From contig NZ_CANMAA010000001.1 in NCBI RefSeq assembly GCF_947495735.1, positions 496,001 through 560,000 on the forward strand: 64,000 nt of DNA. Reading direction: 5' to 3'. The first letter of the stretch is position 1; every line of letters begins with the position of its first letter. Of the stretch, positions 37,309-46,899 are shown one piece after another. A model generated the notes under the pieces. That model was not told the origin of the DNA. It saw nothing but the letters and a program-made list of their open reading frames with translations, and made no database searches. The DNA is from an uncultured Pseudokineococcus sp. (lineage in GTDB: Bacteria > Actinomycetota > Actinomycetes > Actinomycetales > Quadrisphaeraceae). The position numbers and the translations under genes were made by a program.

Positions 37309-38025
37309 ATGTCCAGCGACACCGCGCCGACGGCCCCGACCGCCCCGCGCCCCGACGGGACCCCCCTCCACCCCGGACGCTCGCCCTTCGCCGCCGTGCT
37401 GTTCGACATGGACGGCACGCTGATCGACTCCACCCCGTCGGTCGAGCGCTGCTGGGCGCGCTGGGCGGAGGAGATGGGCATCGACCTCCAGCAGCTGCTC
37501 GGCTGGCACGGCGTGCCGGCGCGCGCCATCGCCGAGGCGCTGCTGCCGCCCGAGCGGGTCGAGGCCGGCGTCGCGCGCATCGACCAGCTGGAGGTCGAGG
37601 ACACCGACGGCATCCGCCCGCTGCCCGGCGCCGCCGAGGCGCTCGCGCTGCTGCCCGCGGGCCGGGCCGCCATCGCCACCTCGTGCACCCGCACCCTCGC
37701 GGCCGCGCGGATCGCGGCGGCGGGGCTGGTGGTGCCCGAGGTGGTCGTGACGGCCAGCGACGTGGCGCGCGGCAAGCCCGACCCCGAGCCCTTCCGGCTC
37801 GCGGCGCAGCGCCTCGGCGTCGACCCGGCGCGCTGCCTGGTCGTCGAGGACGCTCCCGCGGGCCTGGCCGCCGCCCGCGCGGCCGGCTGCGCCACGCTCG
37901 GCGTGACCACCACCACCCCGGCCGAGGGCCTGGACGCCGACGTCGTCGTCCGCGACCTGTCGCAGGTGCGGGTCGTGGTCGACGACGACGGCGTGCACGT
38001 CCTCGCCGCGGGCGGCCCGGCGTGA
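37309..38025 (+). CDS. HAD superfamily hydrolase
   Basis: A 238-residue cytosolic phosphatase-like protein. The HAD nucleophile motif is AAVLFDMDGTLIDSTPSVER near residue 27 (DMDGT, with two Asp). AIATSCTRTLAAARI is motif II, GKPDPEPFRLAAQRLG carries the motif III Lys, and VVEDAPAGLAAARAAGC is motif IV. The helical cap lies between motifs I and II, as in beta-phosphoglucomutase or phosphatase members acting on small sugar phosphates. The exact substrate is unknown. Its stop overlaps the thyX GTG. Confidence 0.9.
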   Translation: MSSDTAPTAPTAPRPDGTPLHPGRSPFAAVLFDMDGTLIDSTPSVERCWARWAEEMGIDLQQLLGWHGVPARAIAEALLPPERVEAGVARIDQLEVEDTDGIRPLPGAAEALALLPAGRAAIATSCTRTLAAARIAAAGLVVPEVVVTASDVARGKPDPEPFRLAAQRLGVDPARCLVVEDAPAGLAAARAAGCATLGVTTTTPAEGLDADVVVRDLSQVRVVVDDDGVHVLAAGGPA

Positions 38026-38918
38026 GCGGCGGCGAGCAGGACCCCCGCGTGGGCGCCGAGGAGCAGGGCCCCGGCGTCGACGGCGGTGTCGGCGGGGGGA
38101 GCCCCGCCCAGGAGGTCGCCCGCCAGGAGCAGGTGCAGGGCGCCGCGCCGGCCGGGAGCGGCGCGGGCGGCAGCGGGGCCGGGGGGGAGCCGGTGCCCGA
38201 GCCGGTGTTCCGCAGCGACGTGGTCGTCGAGCTCGTCCGCGCCAGCGCGAGCGACGCCGACGTCCTCTTCGCGGCGCGGGTGTCCACGCGCGGGGAGGCC
38301 AGCCGCGAGGACGTCGACGCGGACGAGCAGGCGCAGGCCCGCTCGGCCGGGCTCGTCAACTACCTGATGCGGGACCGGCACGGCAGCCCCTTCGAGCACA
38401 CGTCGATGACCTTCTACGTGCAGGCGCCGATCTTCGTCTTCCGCGAGTTCATGCGGCACCGGATCGCCTCCTACAACGAGGAGAGCGGGCGCTACCGCGA
38501 GCTGCGGCCCGTCTTCTACGTCCCCGGGCCGGAGCGGCGGCTGGTGCAGGAGGGCAAGCCCGGCGCCTACCGGTTCACCGCGGGCACGCCGGACCAGCAC
38601 GCGCTCGTCGACGCCGAGGTCCGCGCCGCGAGCACCCGCGCCTACGAGGCCTACCGCGCGATGCTCGACGCCGGGATCGCCCGCGAGGTCGCCCGGGTGG
38701 TGCTGCCGGTCACGACCTACTCGTCCATGTACGTGACGATGAACGCCCGCGCCCTGATGAACTTCCTGTCGCTGCGCACGCAGCGCGAGGGCTCGACGTT
38801 CCCCTCCTACCCCCAGCGCGAGATCGAGATGTGCGCCGAGGTGATGGAGGAGGTCTGGCGCGGGCTCATGCCGCTCACCGCCGCCGCCTTCGAGCGCAAC
38901 GGGCGCGTCGCGCCGTAG
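38022..38918 (+). CDS. thyX: flavin-dependent thymidylate synthase ThyX
   Basis: A 298-residue FAD enzyme making dTMP from dUMP with methylenetetrahydrofolate. The ThyX motif is intact: FMRHRIASYNEESGRYRE contains RHRxxSxNExSxR. GSPFEHTSMTFYVQAPIFVF precedes it and LRTQREGSTFPSYPQREIEM follows. About 55 N-terminal residues are a low-complexity Gly/Ala/Gln stretch absent from typical ThyX. A start later in this stretch is possible, but GTG 38022 overlaps the HAD stop in the usual GTGA manner. Confidence 0.95.
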   Translation: MSGGEQDPRVGAEEQGPGVDGGVGGGSPAQEVARQEQVQGAAPAGSGAGGSGAGGEPVPEPVFRSDVVVELVRASASDADVLFAARVSTRGEASREDVDADEQAQARSAGLVNYLMRDRHGSPFEHTSMTFYVQAPIFVFREFMRHRIASYNEESGRYRELRPVFYVPGPERRLVQEGKPGAYRFTAGTPDQHALVDAEVRAASTRAYEAYRAMLDAGIAREVARVVLPVTTYSSMYVTMNARALMNFLSLRTQREGSTFPSYPQREIEMCAEVMEEVWRGLMPLTAAAFERNGRVAP

Positions 38919-38963
38919 ACGTGCACGAGCCGGGCGGGGGCCCGCACCCGACCGGGCGTCGCC

Positions 38964-38982
38964 CCGGGCGCGCAGCGCCCGG
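38964..38982 (+). terminator. hairpin after thyX
   Basis: CCGGGCG pairs with CGCCCGG around a CGCAG loop, 45 bases after the thyX stop. Short but fully paired, and followed by the aroG promoter. Confidence 0.5.
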
Positions 38983-39027
38983 TGCCCGCGCTGCGGACGC
39001 CGGGACCGGGCTGTCGGCGGCGGCGCC

Positions 39028-39033
39028 TACCCT
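39028..39033 (+). promoter_or_regulatory. -10 element TACCCT of leaderless aroG
   Basis: TACCCT ends 7 bases before GTG 39041, with a weak GACCGG at -35 (18-base spacer). No ribosome-binding site. Expected to give a leaderless mRNA. Confidence 0.6.
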
Positions 39034-39040
39034 GGCGCGC

Positions 39041-40453
39041 GTGAGCACCGCACCCGTCACTCCCCGTGACCACTCTGGCGTCCTCGACGGGGCGGTGGAC
39101 GACGTCCCCGGCCCCGCGCCGCTCGCCCCCGGCGGCCTCGACGCCCACCGCGACCTGCCCCGGGTGCAGCAGCCCAGCTGGCCGGACCCGGTGGCGCTCG
39201 ACCGGGCGACCGCGGAGCTGTCGGCCCTGCCCCCGCTCGTGTTCGCGGGCGAGGTCGACCGCCTGCGCTCGCGCCTCGCGGAGGCGGCCCAGGGCCGGGC
39301 GTTCCTGCTCCAGGGCGGGGACTGCGCGGAGACCTTCGCCGACGCCACGGCCGACGCCATCCGCCGCCGCGTCAAGACGGTGCTGCAGATGGCCGTCGTC
39401 CTCACCTACGGCGCCAGCCTGCCGGTCGTGAAGATGGGGCGGATGGCGGGCCAGTTCGCCAAGCCCCGCAGCAGCGACAGCGAGACCCGCGAGGGCGTCA
39501 CGCTGCCGGCCTACCGCGGCGACGCGGTCAACGGCTTCGCGTTCACCGAGGAGGCGCGCACCCCGGACCCGCAGCGGCTCGTGAAGGCCTACCACACGGC
39601 CGCGAGCACGCTGAACCTCATCCGCGCCTTCACCTCCGGCGGCTTCGCCGACCTGCGCCAGGTGCACGAGTGGAACCGCGGCTTCGTCGGGAACACGGCG
39701 ACCTCCCGGTACGGGGAGCTGGCGGGCGAGATCGACCGGGCCATGGCCTTCATGGCCGCCTGCGGCGCCGACTTCGACGCGCTGCGCTCGGTGGAGATGT
39801 TCTCCAGCCACGAGGCGCTCCTGCTCGACTACGAGCGCGCGCTGACCCGCATCGACTCGCGCACGCAGCTGCCCTACGACGTCTCGGCGCACTTCCTGTG
39901 GATCGGGGAGCGCACGCGCCAGGTCGACGGCGCGCACGTCGACCTGCTGTCGCGGGTGCGCAACCCCGTCGGCGTGAAGCTCGGCCCCACGACGACGCCC
40001 GAGGACGCCCTCGCGCTCGCCGACAAGCTCGACCCCGAGCGCGAGCCGGGCCGCCTGACCTTCGTCACGCGCATGGGCGCCGGGAAGATCCGGGAGGCGC
40101 TGCCGGCGCTCGTGCGCGCCGTCGCCGACGCGGGCCGGACGCCGCTGTGGATCTGCGACCCCATGCACGGCAACACGTTCACGACGCCGTCCGGGGTCAA
40201 GACCCGCCACTTCGACGAGGTGGTCGACGAGGTCCGCGGCTTCTTCGAGGTCCACCGCGCCGCCGGCACGGTGCCGGGCGGCCTGCACATCGAGCTCACC
40301 GGGGACGACGTCACCGAGGTGCTCGGCGGCGTCGAGGACATCGACGACGCGGCCCTGTCCACGCGGTACGAGTCGCTGTGCGACCCGCGGCTGAACCACC
40401 AGCAGTCGCTCGAGCTCGCCTTCCTCGCCGCGGACATGCTGCGGGGGCGCTGA
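39041..40453 (+). CDS. aroG: class II DAHP synthase
   Basis: A 470-residue enzyme for the first shikimate step: PEP plus erythrose 4-phosphate to DAHP. Class II (plant/mycobacterial) motifs are plain: [53 protein letters not shown]-like, [35 protein letters not shown] and [14 protein letters not shown]. The metal-binding Cys, His, Glu and Asp appear present. An internal N-terminal extension of about 40 residues is normal for this class. Threonine aldolase starts 2 bases after its stop. Confidence 0.97.
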   Translation: MSTAPVTPRDHSGVLDGAVDDVPGPAPLAPGGLDAHRDLPRVQQPSWPDPVALDRATAELSALPPLVFAGEVDRLRSRLAEAAQGRAFLLQGGDCAETFADATADAIRRRVKTVLQMAVVLTYGASLPVVKMGRMAGQFAKPRSSDSETREGVTLPAYRGDAVNGFAFTEEARTPDPQRLVKAYHTAASTLNLIRAFTSGGFADLRQVHEWNRGFVGNTATSRYGELAGEIDRAMAFMAACGADFDALRSVEMFSSHEALLLDYERALTRIDSRTQLPYDVSAHFLWIGERTRQVDGAHVDLLSRVRNPVGVKLGPTTTPEDALALADKLDPEREPGRLTFVTRMGAGKIREALPALVRAVADAGRTPLWICDPMHGNTFTTPSGVKTRHFDEVVDEVRGFFEVHRAAGTVPGGLHIELTGDDVTEVLGGVEDIDDAALSTRYESLCDPRLNHQQSLELAFLAADMLRGR

Positions 40454-40455
40454 GG

Positions 40456-41640
40456 GTGGCGGCCCCCGCGGCGTCCGCCGCCGTCGCCGACCCGGCGGCG
40501 GCTCCCGCCCCGTCGACCTCCGGCGCCGGGCCGGACGGCGGCGACCAGCCGGTGGACCTGCGCTCGGACACGGTCACCCGGCCCACCGCCGCCATGCGCC
40601 GGGCCATGGCCGAGGCGCTGGTCGGCGACGACGTGTACGGCGAGGACCCCACCACCTCGGCGCTGGAGGAGCGGGTGGCCGCCCTGCTCGGCCACGAGGC
40701 GGGCCTCTTCACGCCCACCGGGTCGATGGCCAACGTCCTCGGCGTCCGGCTGCTCGTCGAGCCTGGCCAGGAGCTGCTGTGCGACAGCCTCGCCCACGTC
40801 GTGCGGGCGGAGATGGGCGCGCACGGGGCGCTGGGCGGCATCACGACCCGGACCTGGCCCTGCGTGCCGGGGCCGGGCGCGCCGGCGGGGCTGGTCGACG
40901 CCGGCGTCGTCGAGGCGATGATGACGCCCGACGCGGGCCCGTACCTCGTCTCGACCGCGGCGGTGGCGGTGGAGAACACCCACAACTTCGGCGGCGGCAC
41001 CATCACCCCGCTGCCCGTGCTGGAGGACCTGCGCGAGCGCACCCGCGCCGCCGGGGTGGCGGTCCACCTGGACGGCGCGCGGCTGTGGAACGCGGCCGTC
41101 GCCGACGGCGTGGAGCTCGCCGCCTACGGGGCCTGCGCGGACACGGTCTCGGTCTGCCTGTCCAAGGGCCTCGGCGCACCCGTCGGCTCGGTCCTCGTCG
41201 GCAGCGCCGAGCGCATCGCCCGCGCCCGGGTGCTCCGCAAGCGGTTCGGCGGGGGCATGCGCCAGACCGGCGTGCTCGCGGCCGCGGGGCTGCACGCGCT
41301 CGACCACCACGTCGACCGCCTGGCCGAGGACCACCGGCGCGCCGCCGACCTCGCGGCCGCGTGCGCGGCTGCGCTGCCCGGCTGCGTCGACCCCGCCGCG
41401 GTGCGCAGCAACATCGTCGTGCTCGACGTCCCCGGGGCGGCCGCGCTCGCCGCCGCGGCCGCCGAGCGCGGGGTGCGCACCTCCGCGCTGGGCCCGCGCA
41501 TGCTCCGGCTGGTCACGCACCTGGACGTCGACGAGGCGGGTGCGCGCCGGGCCGCGGAGGTGCTCGCGGAGGTGCTGCACGGCGCCGCGGAGACCGGCGG
41601 CGGCGCCGCGAGCGGGTCACCGGGACGCCGGCAGCCGTGA
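40456..41640 (+). CDS. low-specificity L-threonine aldolase
   Basis: A 394-residue PLP enzyme cleaving threonine or allo-threonine to glycine and acetaldehyde. After 35 residues of Ala/Pro-rich sequence it reads [20 protein letters not shown], the conserved start of the family. [12 protein letters not shown] and the [13 protein letters not shown] aspartate follow. The PLP lysine is in [19 protein letters not shown]. Beta-eliminating lyases share this fold, but the SDTVT motif argues for the aldolase. Its stop overlaps the next gene's GTG. Confidence 0.92.
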   Translation: MAAPAASAAVADPAAAPAPSTSGAGPDGGDQPVDLRSDTVTRPTAAMRRAMAEALVGDDVYGEDPTTSALEERVAALLGHEAGLFTPTGSMANVLGVRLLVEPGQELLCDSLAHVVRAEMGAHGALGGITTRTWPCVPGPGAPAGLVDAGVVEAMMTPDAGPYLVSTAAVAVENTHNFGGGTITPLPVLEDLRERTRAAGVAVHLDGARLWNAAVADGVELAAYGACADTVSVCLSKGLGAPVGSVLVGSAERIARARVLRKRFGGGMRQTGVLAAAGLHALDHHVDRLAEDHRRAADLAAACAAALPGCVDPAAVRSNIVVLDVPGAAALAAAAAERGVRTSALGPRMLRLVTHLDVDEAGARRAAEVLAEVLHGAAETGGGAASGSPGRRQP

Positions 41641-42308
41641 ACCGGGGAACGGGGGGACCGACCGGGGGCGACGGGGAGGACGACGGTGCGGGGGCGCCGC
41701 TGGGCGCCTACGTCGCGCCGCGCGTCCTGCCGCCCGGCCAGCAGGCGCTGCCGGACCTGCCGGTCATGCACTACGGGCGCGTGCCGCGCTTCCGCCCCGA
41801 GCGGTGGAACCTCGTCGTCGAGGGCGCCACCCGGGACAGCCAGCGCCACACCGTGGACTACGAGGCCTTCAGCGCCATGCCCCGTGCCCGGGTCCGGGCC
41901 GACCTGCACTGCGCGGCCCGGTGGAGCGTCCTCGACAACGAGTGGGAGGGCGTCCCCGCCCGCGAGCTGGTCGAGCAGCACCCGCCGTCCGACGACGTCG
42001 TCGGCGCCCTCGTCTACGCCGAGTACGGCTACTCGGCCACCGTGCGCCTGGAGGACCTCACCTCGCCCCGGACCCTGCTGGCCACCCACCGCGGCGGGGA
42101 GCCGCTGACGCCCGAGCACGGCTTCCCGGTGCGCCTGGTCCTGCCGCACCTGTACTCCTGGAAGGGTCCCAAGTGGTTCCGCGGCTGGGAGTACCTCACC
42201 GAGGTCAAGCGCGGCTTCTGGGAGGACCGCGGCTACCACGCCGTCGGGGACTGCTGGCGCCAGGAGCGGTACGCCTACCAGGAGGACGAGGCGCCCGGTC
42301 GGGGCTGA
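41637..42308 (+). CDS. molybdopterin-dependent oxidoreductase, sulfite oxidase fold
   Basis: A 223-residue protein with the single molybdopterin-binding domain of the sulfite-oxidase/YedY family. The molybdenum-ligating Cys is Cys92 in DLHCAARWSVLDNEWEGV, followed by YSATVRLEDLTSP and PVRLVLPHLYSWKGPKWFRG. No signal peptide, haem domain or dimerisation domain is seen, so it is a minimal cytoplasmic or non-Tat-exported form. The substrate is unknown. GTG 41637 overlaps the aldolase stop. Confidence 0.85.
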   Translation: MNRGTGGPTGGDGEDDGAGAPLGAYVAPRVLPPGQQALPDLPVMHYGRVPRFRPERWNLVVEGATRDSQRHTVDYEAFSAMPRARVRADLHCAARWSVLDNEWEGVPARELVEQHPPSDDVVGALVYAEYGYSATVRLEDLTSPRTLLATHRGGEPLTPEHGFPVRLVLPHLYSWKGPKWFRGWEYLTEVKRGFWEDRGYHAVGDCWRQERYAYQEDEAPGRG

Positions 42309-42347
42309 CCGGCACCCGCGGCCCGGCGGACGGCGCGCCGACGGCCG

Positions 42348-44426
42348 TCAGACGACGGTGAGGGTGACCGTGCTCCCGGGCTCGGCCTCGCTGCCGCCGT
42401 CGACGCTCTGGTCGCGGACGGTGCCGAAGAACCCGCCGAGGACGCTCTCCTCCTCCACGACGAACCCGGCGTCCTCGAGGGCCGTGCGCGCCGCCTCCAG
42501 CTGCAGGCCGACGACGTCGGGGACGGGCACGAGCTCGGGGCCGAGGGAGACCACGAGCGCGACGTCGTCGCCGGCGAAGAGGGTGCCGTCCTCGGGGCTC
42601 TGCCGGACGACCTCGCCCTCGGGCACCTCGTCGCTGTTCTCCTCGGTGACGACGGCCTCGAGGCCGGCCTCCGAGACGGCGTCGACGGCGTCGCCCCGGG
42701 GGCGTCCGACGACGTCGGGGACGTCGAGGGGCTCGCGGCCCCGGGAGGCCACCACCTCGACCCCCTCGCCGCGGCGCAGCTCCTCGCCGTCCTCGGGCTC
42801 CTGGCTCACCACGTCGCCCTCGGGGACCTGCTCGTCGTAGACGGGCTCGCCCTCCTCCAGCACCAGCCCGAGGCCCTCGACCTCGCGGCGGGCGTCGCCG
42901 AGGTCGTCGCCGACGAGGTCGGGCACGGCGGCGAACTCCGACCCGCGGGAGACGAAGAGCCGCACGACCTCGCCCGGGCCGACGTCCTGGCCCGCGCCGG
43001 GGCTGCTGTCGATCACGGTGCCCGCCGGGACCCCGTCGTCGAAGCGCTCGGAGACCTCCGAGGCGAGACCCGCGTCGGCGAGGACGTCCTGGGCCACCTC
43101 GGCGGGCAGCCCGGCCGTCGGGGGCGCGGCCACGTCCGCGCCGGGGCCGAGGAGGACCCACCACGCGGCGCCGCCGACGAGCACCGCGGTGAGCACGAGC
43201 GCCAGGAGGGCGCCGAGCGCGCGGCGCCGGCGCCGGGGCCGACGGCCCGGTGCTCCTGCGGGCGCGGGCGCGGGCACGGCGGCGGCTGCGGACCGGCTCC
43301 CGCGGCGCCCGCCGGTGCCGTCGGGCAGCGCCGTCGTGGGGGAGGTGGTGCCGGGGGACGAGGCGTCGTGCCCGGACGCGCGCGTGCCCGCGCCGACCGC
43401 TCCGCCCTCCACGGCCGCGGGCTCTCCGACCGGGAGGGGTCCCACGTGCTCGCGGTGGCCGGGCAGCGCGGCCGTCGCCAGCGCGGGAGTCGCCGCGCCC
43501 GCCCCGCGCTCGGGTGCGCGACCGGTGGGGCGGGGCGCGGCGTCCGCGGCCGTGACGGGCAGGTCGCGGCGCAGGGCCCGCACCTCGTGCACGAGCTCGC
43601 GCGCGTCGGCCGGGCGCTCGTCGGGGTCCCGGGCGGTCATCCACAGCACGAGGTCGTCCAGCTCGGCGGGGACGCCGTCCACGAGCTCGCTGGGGGCGGG
43701 CACGTCGCGCGTCACGTGCTGGTGCGCCACCTGGATCGGCACCTCGCCGGTGAACGGCTGCGTGCCGGTGAGCATCTCGAACAGCGTGATCCCGGCGGCG
43801 TAGACGTCGGTGCGGGCGTCGGCGGTGCCGTGCAGGACGAGCTCGGGGGAGAGGTAGGCCACGGTGCCCATGAGCACGCCCGTGGCGGTGGACGTCTGCG
43901 TGCTGGCCGCCCGCGCGAGCCCGAAGTCGGCGACCTTGACCCGCCCGTCGTCGGTGAGCAGCACGTTCTCCGGCTTGACGTCGCGGTGCACGACCCCGGC
44001 CCGGTGAGCGGCGGCGAGCGCCTCCAGGACGGGCTCGAGCACCGCCAGCGCCGTGCCGGCGCGCAGCGGGCCCTCGGCGGCCAGCAGGTCCCGCAGGGTG
44101 CTGCCCGGGACGAGCTCGAGGACGAGGTAGACCACGCCGTGGCCGAGGGCGTCGTCGCGTCCCTGGTCGAAGACGCCGACGACGCTGGGGGACGACACGC
44201 GCGCCGCGGCGACGGCCTCGCGGTGGAACCTCGCGACGAAGTCCGGGTCCTGGGCGAGGTGGGGGTGCATCACCTTGAGCGCGACGTCGCGGTCCAGCCG
44301 CGTGTCGGTGGCGCGGTAGACGGTGGCCATCCCGCCCCGCGCGATCCGGCTCACCACGGTGTAGCGACCGTCGACGGAGGCGCCGACGAGGGGGTCCGCG
44401 ACGCCGTCCGCCAGACCTCCCGCCAT
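42348..44426 (-). CDS. PASTA-domain Ser/Thr protein kinase (PknL-like)
   Basis: A 692-residue membrane receptor kinase. The cytosolic kinase domain has IARGGMATVYRATD, catalytic Lys51, HRDVKPEN (147-154), DFG (167-169) and an activation loop rich in Thr/Ser (STQTSTATGV). A Pro/Ala/Gly juxtamembrane linker leads to one helix near 405-428 (ALGALLALVLTAVLVGGAAW). Four extracellular PASTA repeats follow (for example VPDLVGDDLGDARREVEGLG), which in this family sense muropeptides or lipid II. Gene order beside an Rv2175c-like protein and aroG suggests a PknL counterpart rather than PknB. The ATG is leaderless, with TAGACT 6 bases upstream. Confidence 0.95.
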   Translation of the reverse strand: MAGGLADGVADPLVGASVDGRYTVVSRIARGGMATVYRATDTRLDRDVALKVMHPHLAQDPDFVARFHREAVAAARVSSPSVVGVFDQGRDDALGHGVVYLVLELVPGSTLRDLLAAEGPLRAGTALAVLEPVLEALAAAHRAGVVHRDVKPENVLLTDDGRVKVADFGLARAASTQTSTATGVLMGTVAYLSPELVLHGTADARTDVYAAGITLFEMLTGTQPFTGEVPIQVAHQHVTRDVPAPSELVDGVPAELDDLVLWMTARDPDERPADARELVHEVRALRRDLPVTAADAAPRPTGRAPERGAGAATPALATAALPGHREHVGPLPVGEPAAVEGGAVGAGTRASGHDASSPGTTSPTTALPDGTGGRRGSRSAAAAVPAPAPAGAPGRRPRRRRRALGALLALVLTAVLVGGAAWWVLLGPGADVAAPPTAGLPAEVAQDVLADAGLASEVSERFDDGVPAGTVIDSSPGAGQDVGPGEVVRLFVSRGSEFAAVPDLVGDDLGDARREVEGLGLVLEEGEPVYDEQVPEGDVVSQEPEDGEELRRGEGVEVVASRGREPLDVPDVVGRPRGDAVDAVSEAGLEAVVTEENSDEVPEGEVVRQSPEDGTLFAGDDVALVVSLGPELVPVPDVVGLQLEAARTALEDAGFVVEEESVLGGFFGTVRDQSVDGGSEAEPGSTVTLTVV

Positions 44427-44432
44427 GGGCCG

Positions 44433-44438
44433 AGTCTA
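44433..44438 (-). promoter_or_regulatory. -10 element TAGACT of the leaderless kinase gene
   Basis: TAGACT on the minus strand ends 6 bases before ATG 44426. No ribosome-binding site precedes the start. Confidence 0.6.
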
Positions 44439-44493
44439 GGGAGGGCCGTGCGCCGGCCCGGTCAGCCCCGCCGGGGCGGACCGGGCCGACCGG

Positions 44494-46017
44494 TCAGCGG
44501 TACTGGCGCATCAGGGTCTGGATGCCGGCGACGTACCGGCGCGTGTCGGCGTACATGCCGCGGCTGCGGACCGAGCCGAGCCCCTGGTAGTACCCGGCGA
44601 TGGCGGTGGCCTGGTCCGGGGCGCTGCGCGTCAGCGAGCGCAGGATCACGACGCCCGCCGTGACGTTGTCCTGCGGGTCGAGCAGGTCGATCCGCTGGCC
44701 GGAGAGCTGCGAGGCCCACTCCCCGGACGACGGGACGACCTGCATGACGCCGACGGCGTTGGCCGGGGAGACGGAGCGCATGTTGAAGCCCGACTCCTGG
44801 AAGGCCACCGCCTGCGCGAGGGCCGGGTCGACGCCCCAGCGCCGGGCCGTGTCGCGGACCATCTGCCGCATCTGGTCGCGGCTCGGCACCGAGCGGGCGG
44901 CGAGCGCGTCGCGGTTCGCCGTCGCCGCCCGCGTCGTCGAGGACGGGTACGAGCGCCCCAGGAACGTGGAGGGCACCGGTGCGCTGCTGCTGGGGGCGGG
45001 GGAGGCGGAGCTCCCCGGGACCGAGAGCCGCTGGCCCACCCTGATCAGCCCGTCGGCGCCCACGCCCGGGTTCACCTGGCGCAGCGCGGACACCGTGGTG
45101 CCCTGCCGGCGGGCGATGGTGCTGAGGCTGTCGCCGGGGCGCACGGTGTAGGTGCCGGACGCGCGGGGAGCGGCCGGCGCGGGTGCGGCCGCGCCCTTCC
45201 CGCCGGACAGGCGCAGGACCTGGCCGGCGCGGATGGAGGCGCGGGAGTCGAGGCCGTTGGCCTCGATGATCGCGCGCTGGGAGGTGCCGGTGCGGGCGGC
45301 GATGGCGCCGACGGTGTCGCCGGGGCGCACGGTGTAGGTGCCGCCGGCGGGCGCCGCGCTGCGGCCGGGGGCGGCCGGCGCCGCAGCGCCCTTCCCGCCG
45401 GACAGGCGCAGCTCCTGCCCGGCGCGCAGGGACCCGCGGGAGTCGAGGCCGTTGGCCTCGATGATCGCGCGCTGGGAGGTGCCGGTGCGGGCGGCGATGC
45501 CGCTGACCGTGTCCCCGGGCTGCACGACGTACGTGCCGCCACCGGGCGCCGCGGCCGCGGCGGCGCGGTCGAGGCGCAGGACCTGGCCGACGCGGATCGA
45601 GCCGCGGTCGTCGAGGCCGTTGGCGGCGACGACCTCCTGCTGGGACAGGCCGCTGCGCCGGGCGATGCCGCTGACGGTGTCCCCACGCTGCACGACGTAG
45701 GTGCGCCCCGTGGCCGCAGCCACCACCGCCACCGGGGCGGCGAGCTGGACCTCCTCGCGCGGCGCCTCGGGGCGCGGGGCGGCCGCGGTCCCGCCCGCCG
45801 GGCGTCCGCGCTCGTCCGCGCGGGGAGCCTCCTCGGCCGAGGCCGCCGCCGCCGCGGGCAGGAGACCGCCCGCGCCGAGCGCGGCCGCGACGACGAGGGA
45901 GAGATGGCGGCCGCGTCGGCGGCGGGGGGTCCCGTGAGCGCTCGCAGTGGCCGTGGTCGGGGCGGTGGCGTGGGGGGCGTCGGTGCCGGCCGGGGCCAGC
46001 GCGGGGGGCGTCGTCAT
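44494..46017 (-). CDS. secreted LysM / lytic transglycosylase (SLT) protein
   Basis: A 507-residue exported cell-wall enzyme. A long basic N-region (PRRRRGRH) precedes the signal helix [20 protein letters not shown]. Four LysM peptidoglycan-binding modules lie near 106-149, 162-205, 227-270 and 289-333 (for example [20 protein letters not shown]). The SLT goose-lysozyme-like domain follows, with catalytic Glu408 in [10 protein letters not shown] and the [14 protein letters not shown] motif. Modules two and three are almost identical, also in DNA, with a 195-base offset, which marks a recent in-frame duplication. It lies between the PASTA kinase and the Rv2175c-like gene, so wall growth control is a likely theme. 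Confidence 0.92.
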   Translation of the reverse strand: MTTPPALAPAGTDAPHATAPTTATASAHGTPRRRRGRHLSLVVAAALGAGGLLPAAAAASAEEAPRADERGRPAGGTAAAPRPEAPREEVQLAAPVAVVAAATGRTYVVQRGDTVSGIARRSGLSQQEVVAANGLDDRGSIRVGQVLRLDRAAAAAAPGGGTYVVQPGDTVSGIAARTGTSQRAIIEANGLDSRGSLRAGQELRLSGGKGAAAPAAPGRSAAPAGGTYTVRPGDTVGAIAARTGTSQRAIIEANGLDSRASIRAGQVLRLSGGKGAAAPAPAAPRASGTYTVRPGDSLSTIARRQGTTVSALRQVNPGVGADGLIRVGQRLSVPGSSASPAPSSSAPVPSTFLGRSYPSSTTRAATANRDALAARSVPSRDQMRQMVRDTARRWGVDPALAQAVAFQESGFNMRSVSPANAVGVMQVVPSSGEWASQLSGQRIDLLDPQDNVTAGVVILRSLTRSAPDQATAIAGYYQGLGSVRSRGMYADTRRYVAGIQTLMRQYR

Positions 46018-46441
46018 GGCGTCCTTCGCGGTTCTCGTCTCGATCGGGCGGACCCGGTCGCCCCGGCGGGGCGGGCCCCGCAGCAGCTCGTCGACGGGCG
46101 ACGTCGCGGGACGTGTGACTCGTGTGACTGGCGTGGTTCGGGAGGTTCAGGTGGTTCGTGATGCTGCTGTGACGAAACGTACCTCAGTGACGAACGGCTG
46201 CGGAGAGTCACAACGGTGCAACTCCTCCTGGCGGGTGACGGACGCCGCGCCGCCGTCGGGACGGGGCGTGTCGGGCGGTCCCGCCGCGGTTCTCGTGCTG
46301 CGGCGGCGACGCGGGGCCGAGCCGTCCGGCCGCGGTGCCGGTGGGCGTGGGAGGGCGGCCGTCGGGGGCGGCACGGAGGCCGGAGCGGGACGCGAGCGGC
46401 GGTGCGTGGTCCGGCGGAGCCGTCCGTGGCAGGCTCGGGGC
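46018..46441. promoter_or_regulatory. divergent regulatory region with 9-bp tandem repeats
   Basis: 424 bases between the LysM gene (minus) and the Rv2175c-like gene (plus), with a locally lower GC stretch at 46110-46220. On the minus strand GTTCGTCAC and GTTTCGTCAC form a direct repeat about 17 bases apart near 46165-46195, with TACGTT between them as a possible -10. On the plus strand CGTGTGACT occurs twice in tandem (46112-46129), followed by three 9-base units ending GGTTC (46131-46157). I see no known riboswitch. Confidence 0.5.
46430..46435 (+). promoter_or_regulatory. possible extended -10 (TGG-CAGGCT) of the Rv2175c-like gene
   Basis: CAGGCT, with an upstream TGN, ends 6 bases before GTG 46442. 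The position matches the leaderless promoters nearby but the first base is C. Confidence 0.35.
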
Positions 46442-46852
46442 GTGAGCACGGCACCCGCGAGCCCCCGAGGCGACGACCACCAGCAGGAGCGGTCCGCCGC
46501 CGCCGAGCTCGAGGAGCTCGTGGAGGAGTGGTGGACGCTGGCCGAGGTGGCCGAGCACCTCGACCTGTCGCTGAACCAGGTGCGGCGACTGGTCGCCGAC
46601 CGCGACCTGGTCGCCGTCCGCCGGGGGAAGCCGCGCGCCGACTGCGTGCCCCGGGCGCTGGTGGACCCGGAGCCGCTCCGGCGGCTGCGGGGCACGGCGG
46701 TGGTGCTCCACGACGCCGGCTACTCCGACGCCGAGGCCCTGCGGTGGCTCTTCACGCCGGACCCCTCGCTGCCCGGGACGCCCGTGGAGGCCCTGCGCGC
46801 CGAGCACCGCACCACCGAGGTCCGCCGGAGGGCGCAGGCGCTCGCGTTCTGA
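46442..46852 (+). CDS. Rv2175c-like winged-helix DNA-binding protein
   Basis: A 136-residue regulator. The HTH is WWTLAEVAEHLDLSLNQVRR LVADRDLVAVRRG (near residues 30-62), then a C-terminal half with VVLHDAGYSDAEALRWLFTP. This is the arrangement of the mycobacterial Rv2175c family. In M. tuberculosis Rv2175c is a DNA-binding substrate of the adjacent kinase PknL, phosphorylated on an N-terminal Thr. Here the N-terminal tail VSTAPASPRGDD also offers Ser/Thr sites, and a PASTA kinase is 2 kb away. It may regulate wall genes, as inference. Confidence 0.8.
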   Translation: MSTAPASPRGDDHQQERSAAAELEELVEEWWTLAEVAEHLDLSLNQVRRLVADRDLVAVRRGKPRADCVPRALVDPEPLRRLRGTAVVLHDAGYSDAEALRWLFTPDPSLPGTPVEALRAEHRTTEVRRRAQALAF

Positions 46853-46861
46853 GGCGCCGCC

Positions 46862-46899
46862 CCTGACCCCACCCCCGCGGCGGTCCGGGCGGGGTCAGG
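46862..46899. terminator. bidirectional hairpin between Rv2175c-like gene and crtB
   Basis: CCTGACCCC (46862-46870) pairs with GGGGTCAGG (46891-46899), with further GC pairing inside. The right arm includes the crtB stop codon. It sits between converging genes. Confidence 0.6.

Noticed and set aside
46018-46441. A c-di-AMP (ydaO) riboswitch upstream of the LysM gene, as occurs before wall hydrolases in actinobacteria.
   Set aside because: I looked for the conserved GGGGTGAATCC-like and GTAGGG-like blocks on the minus strand and did not find them.
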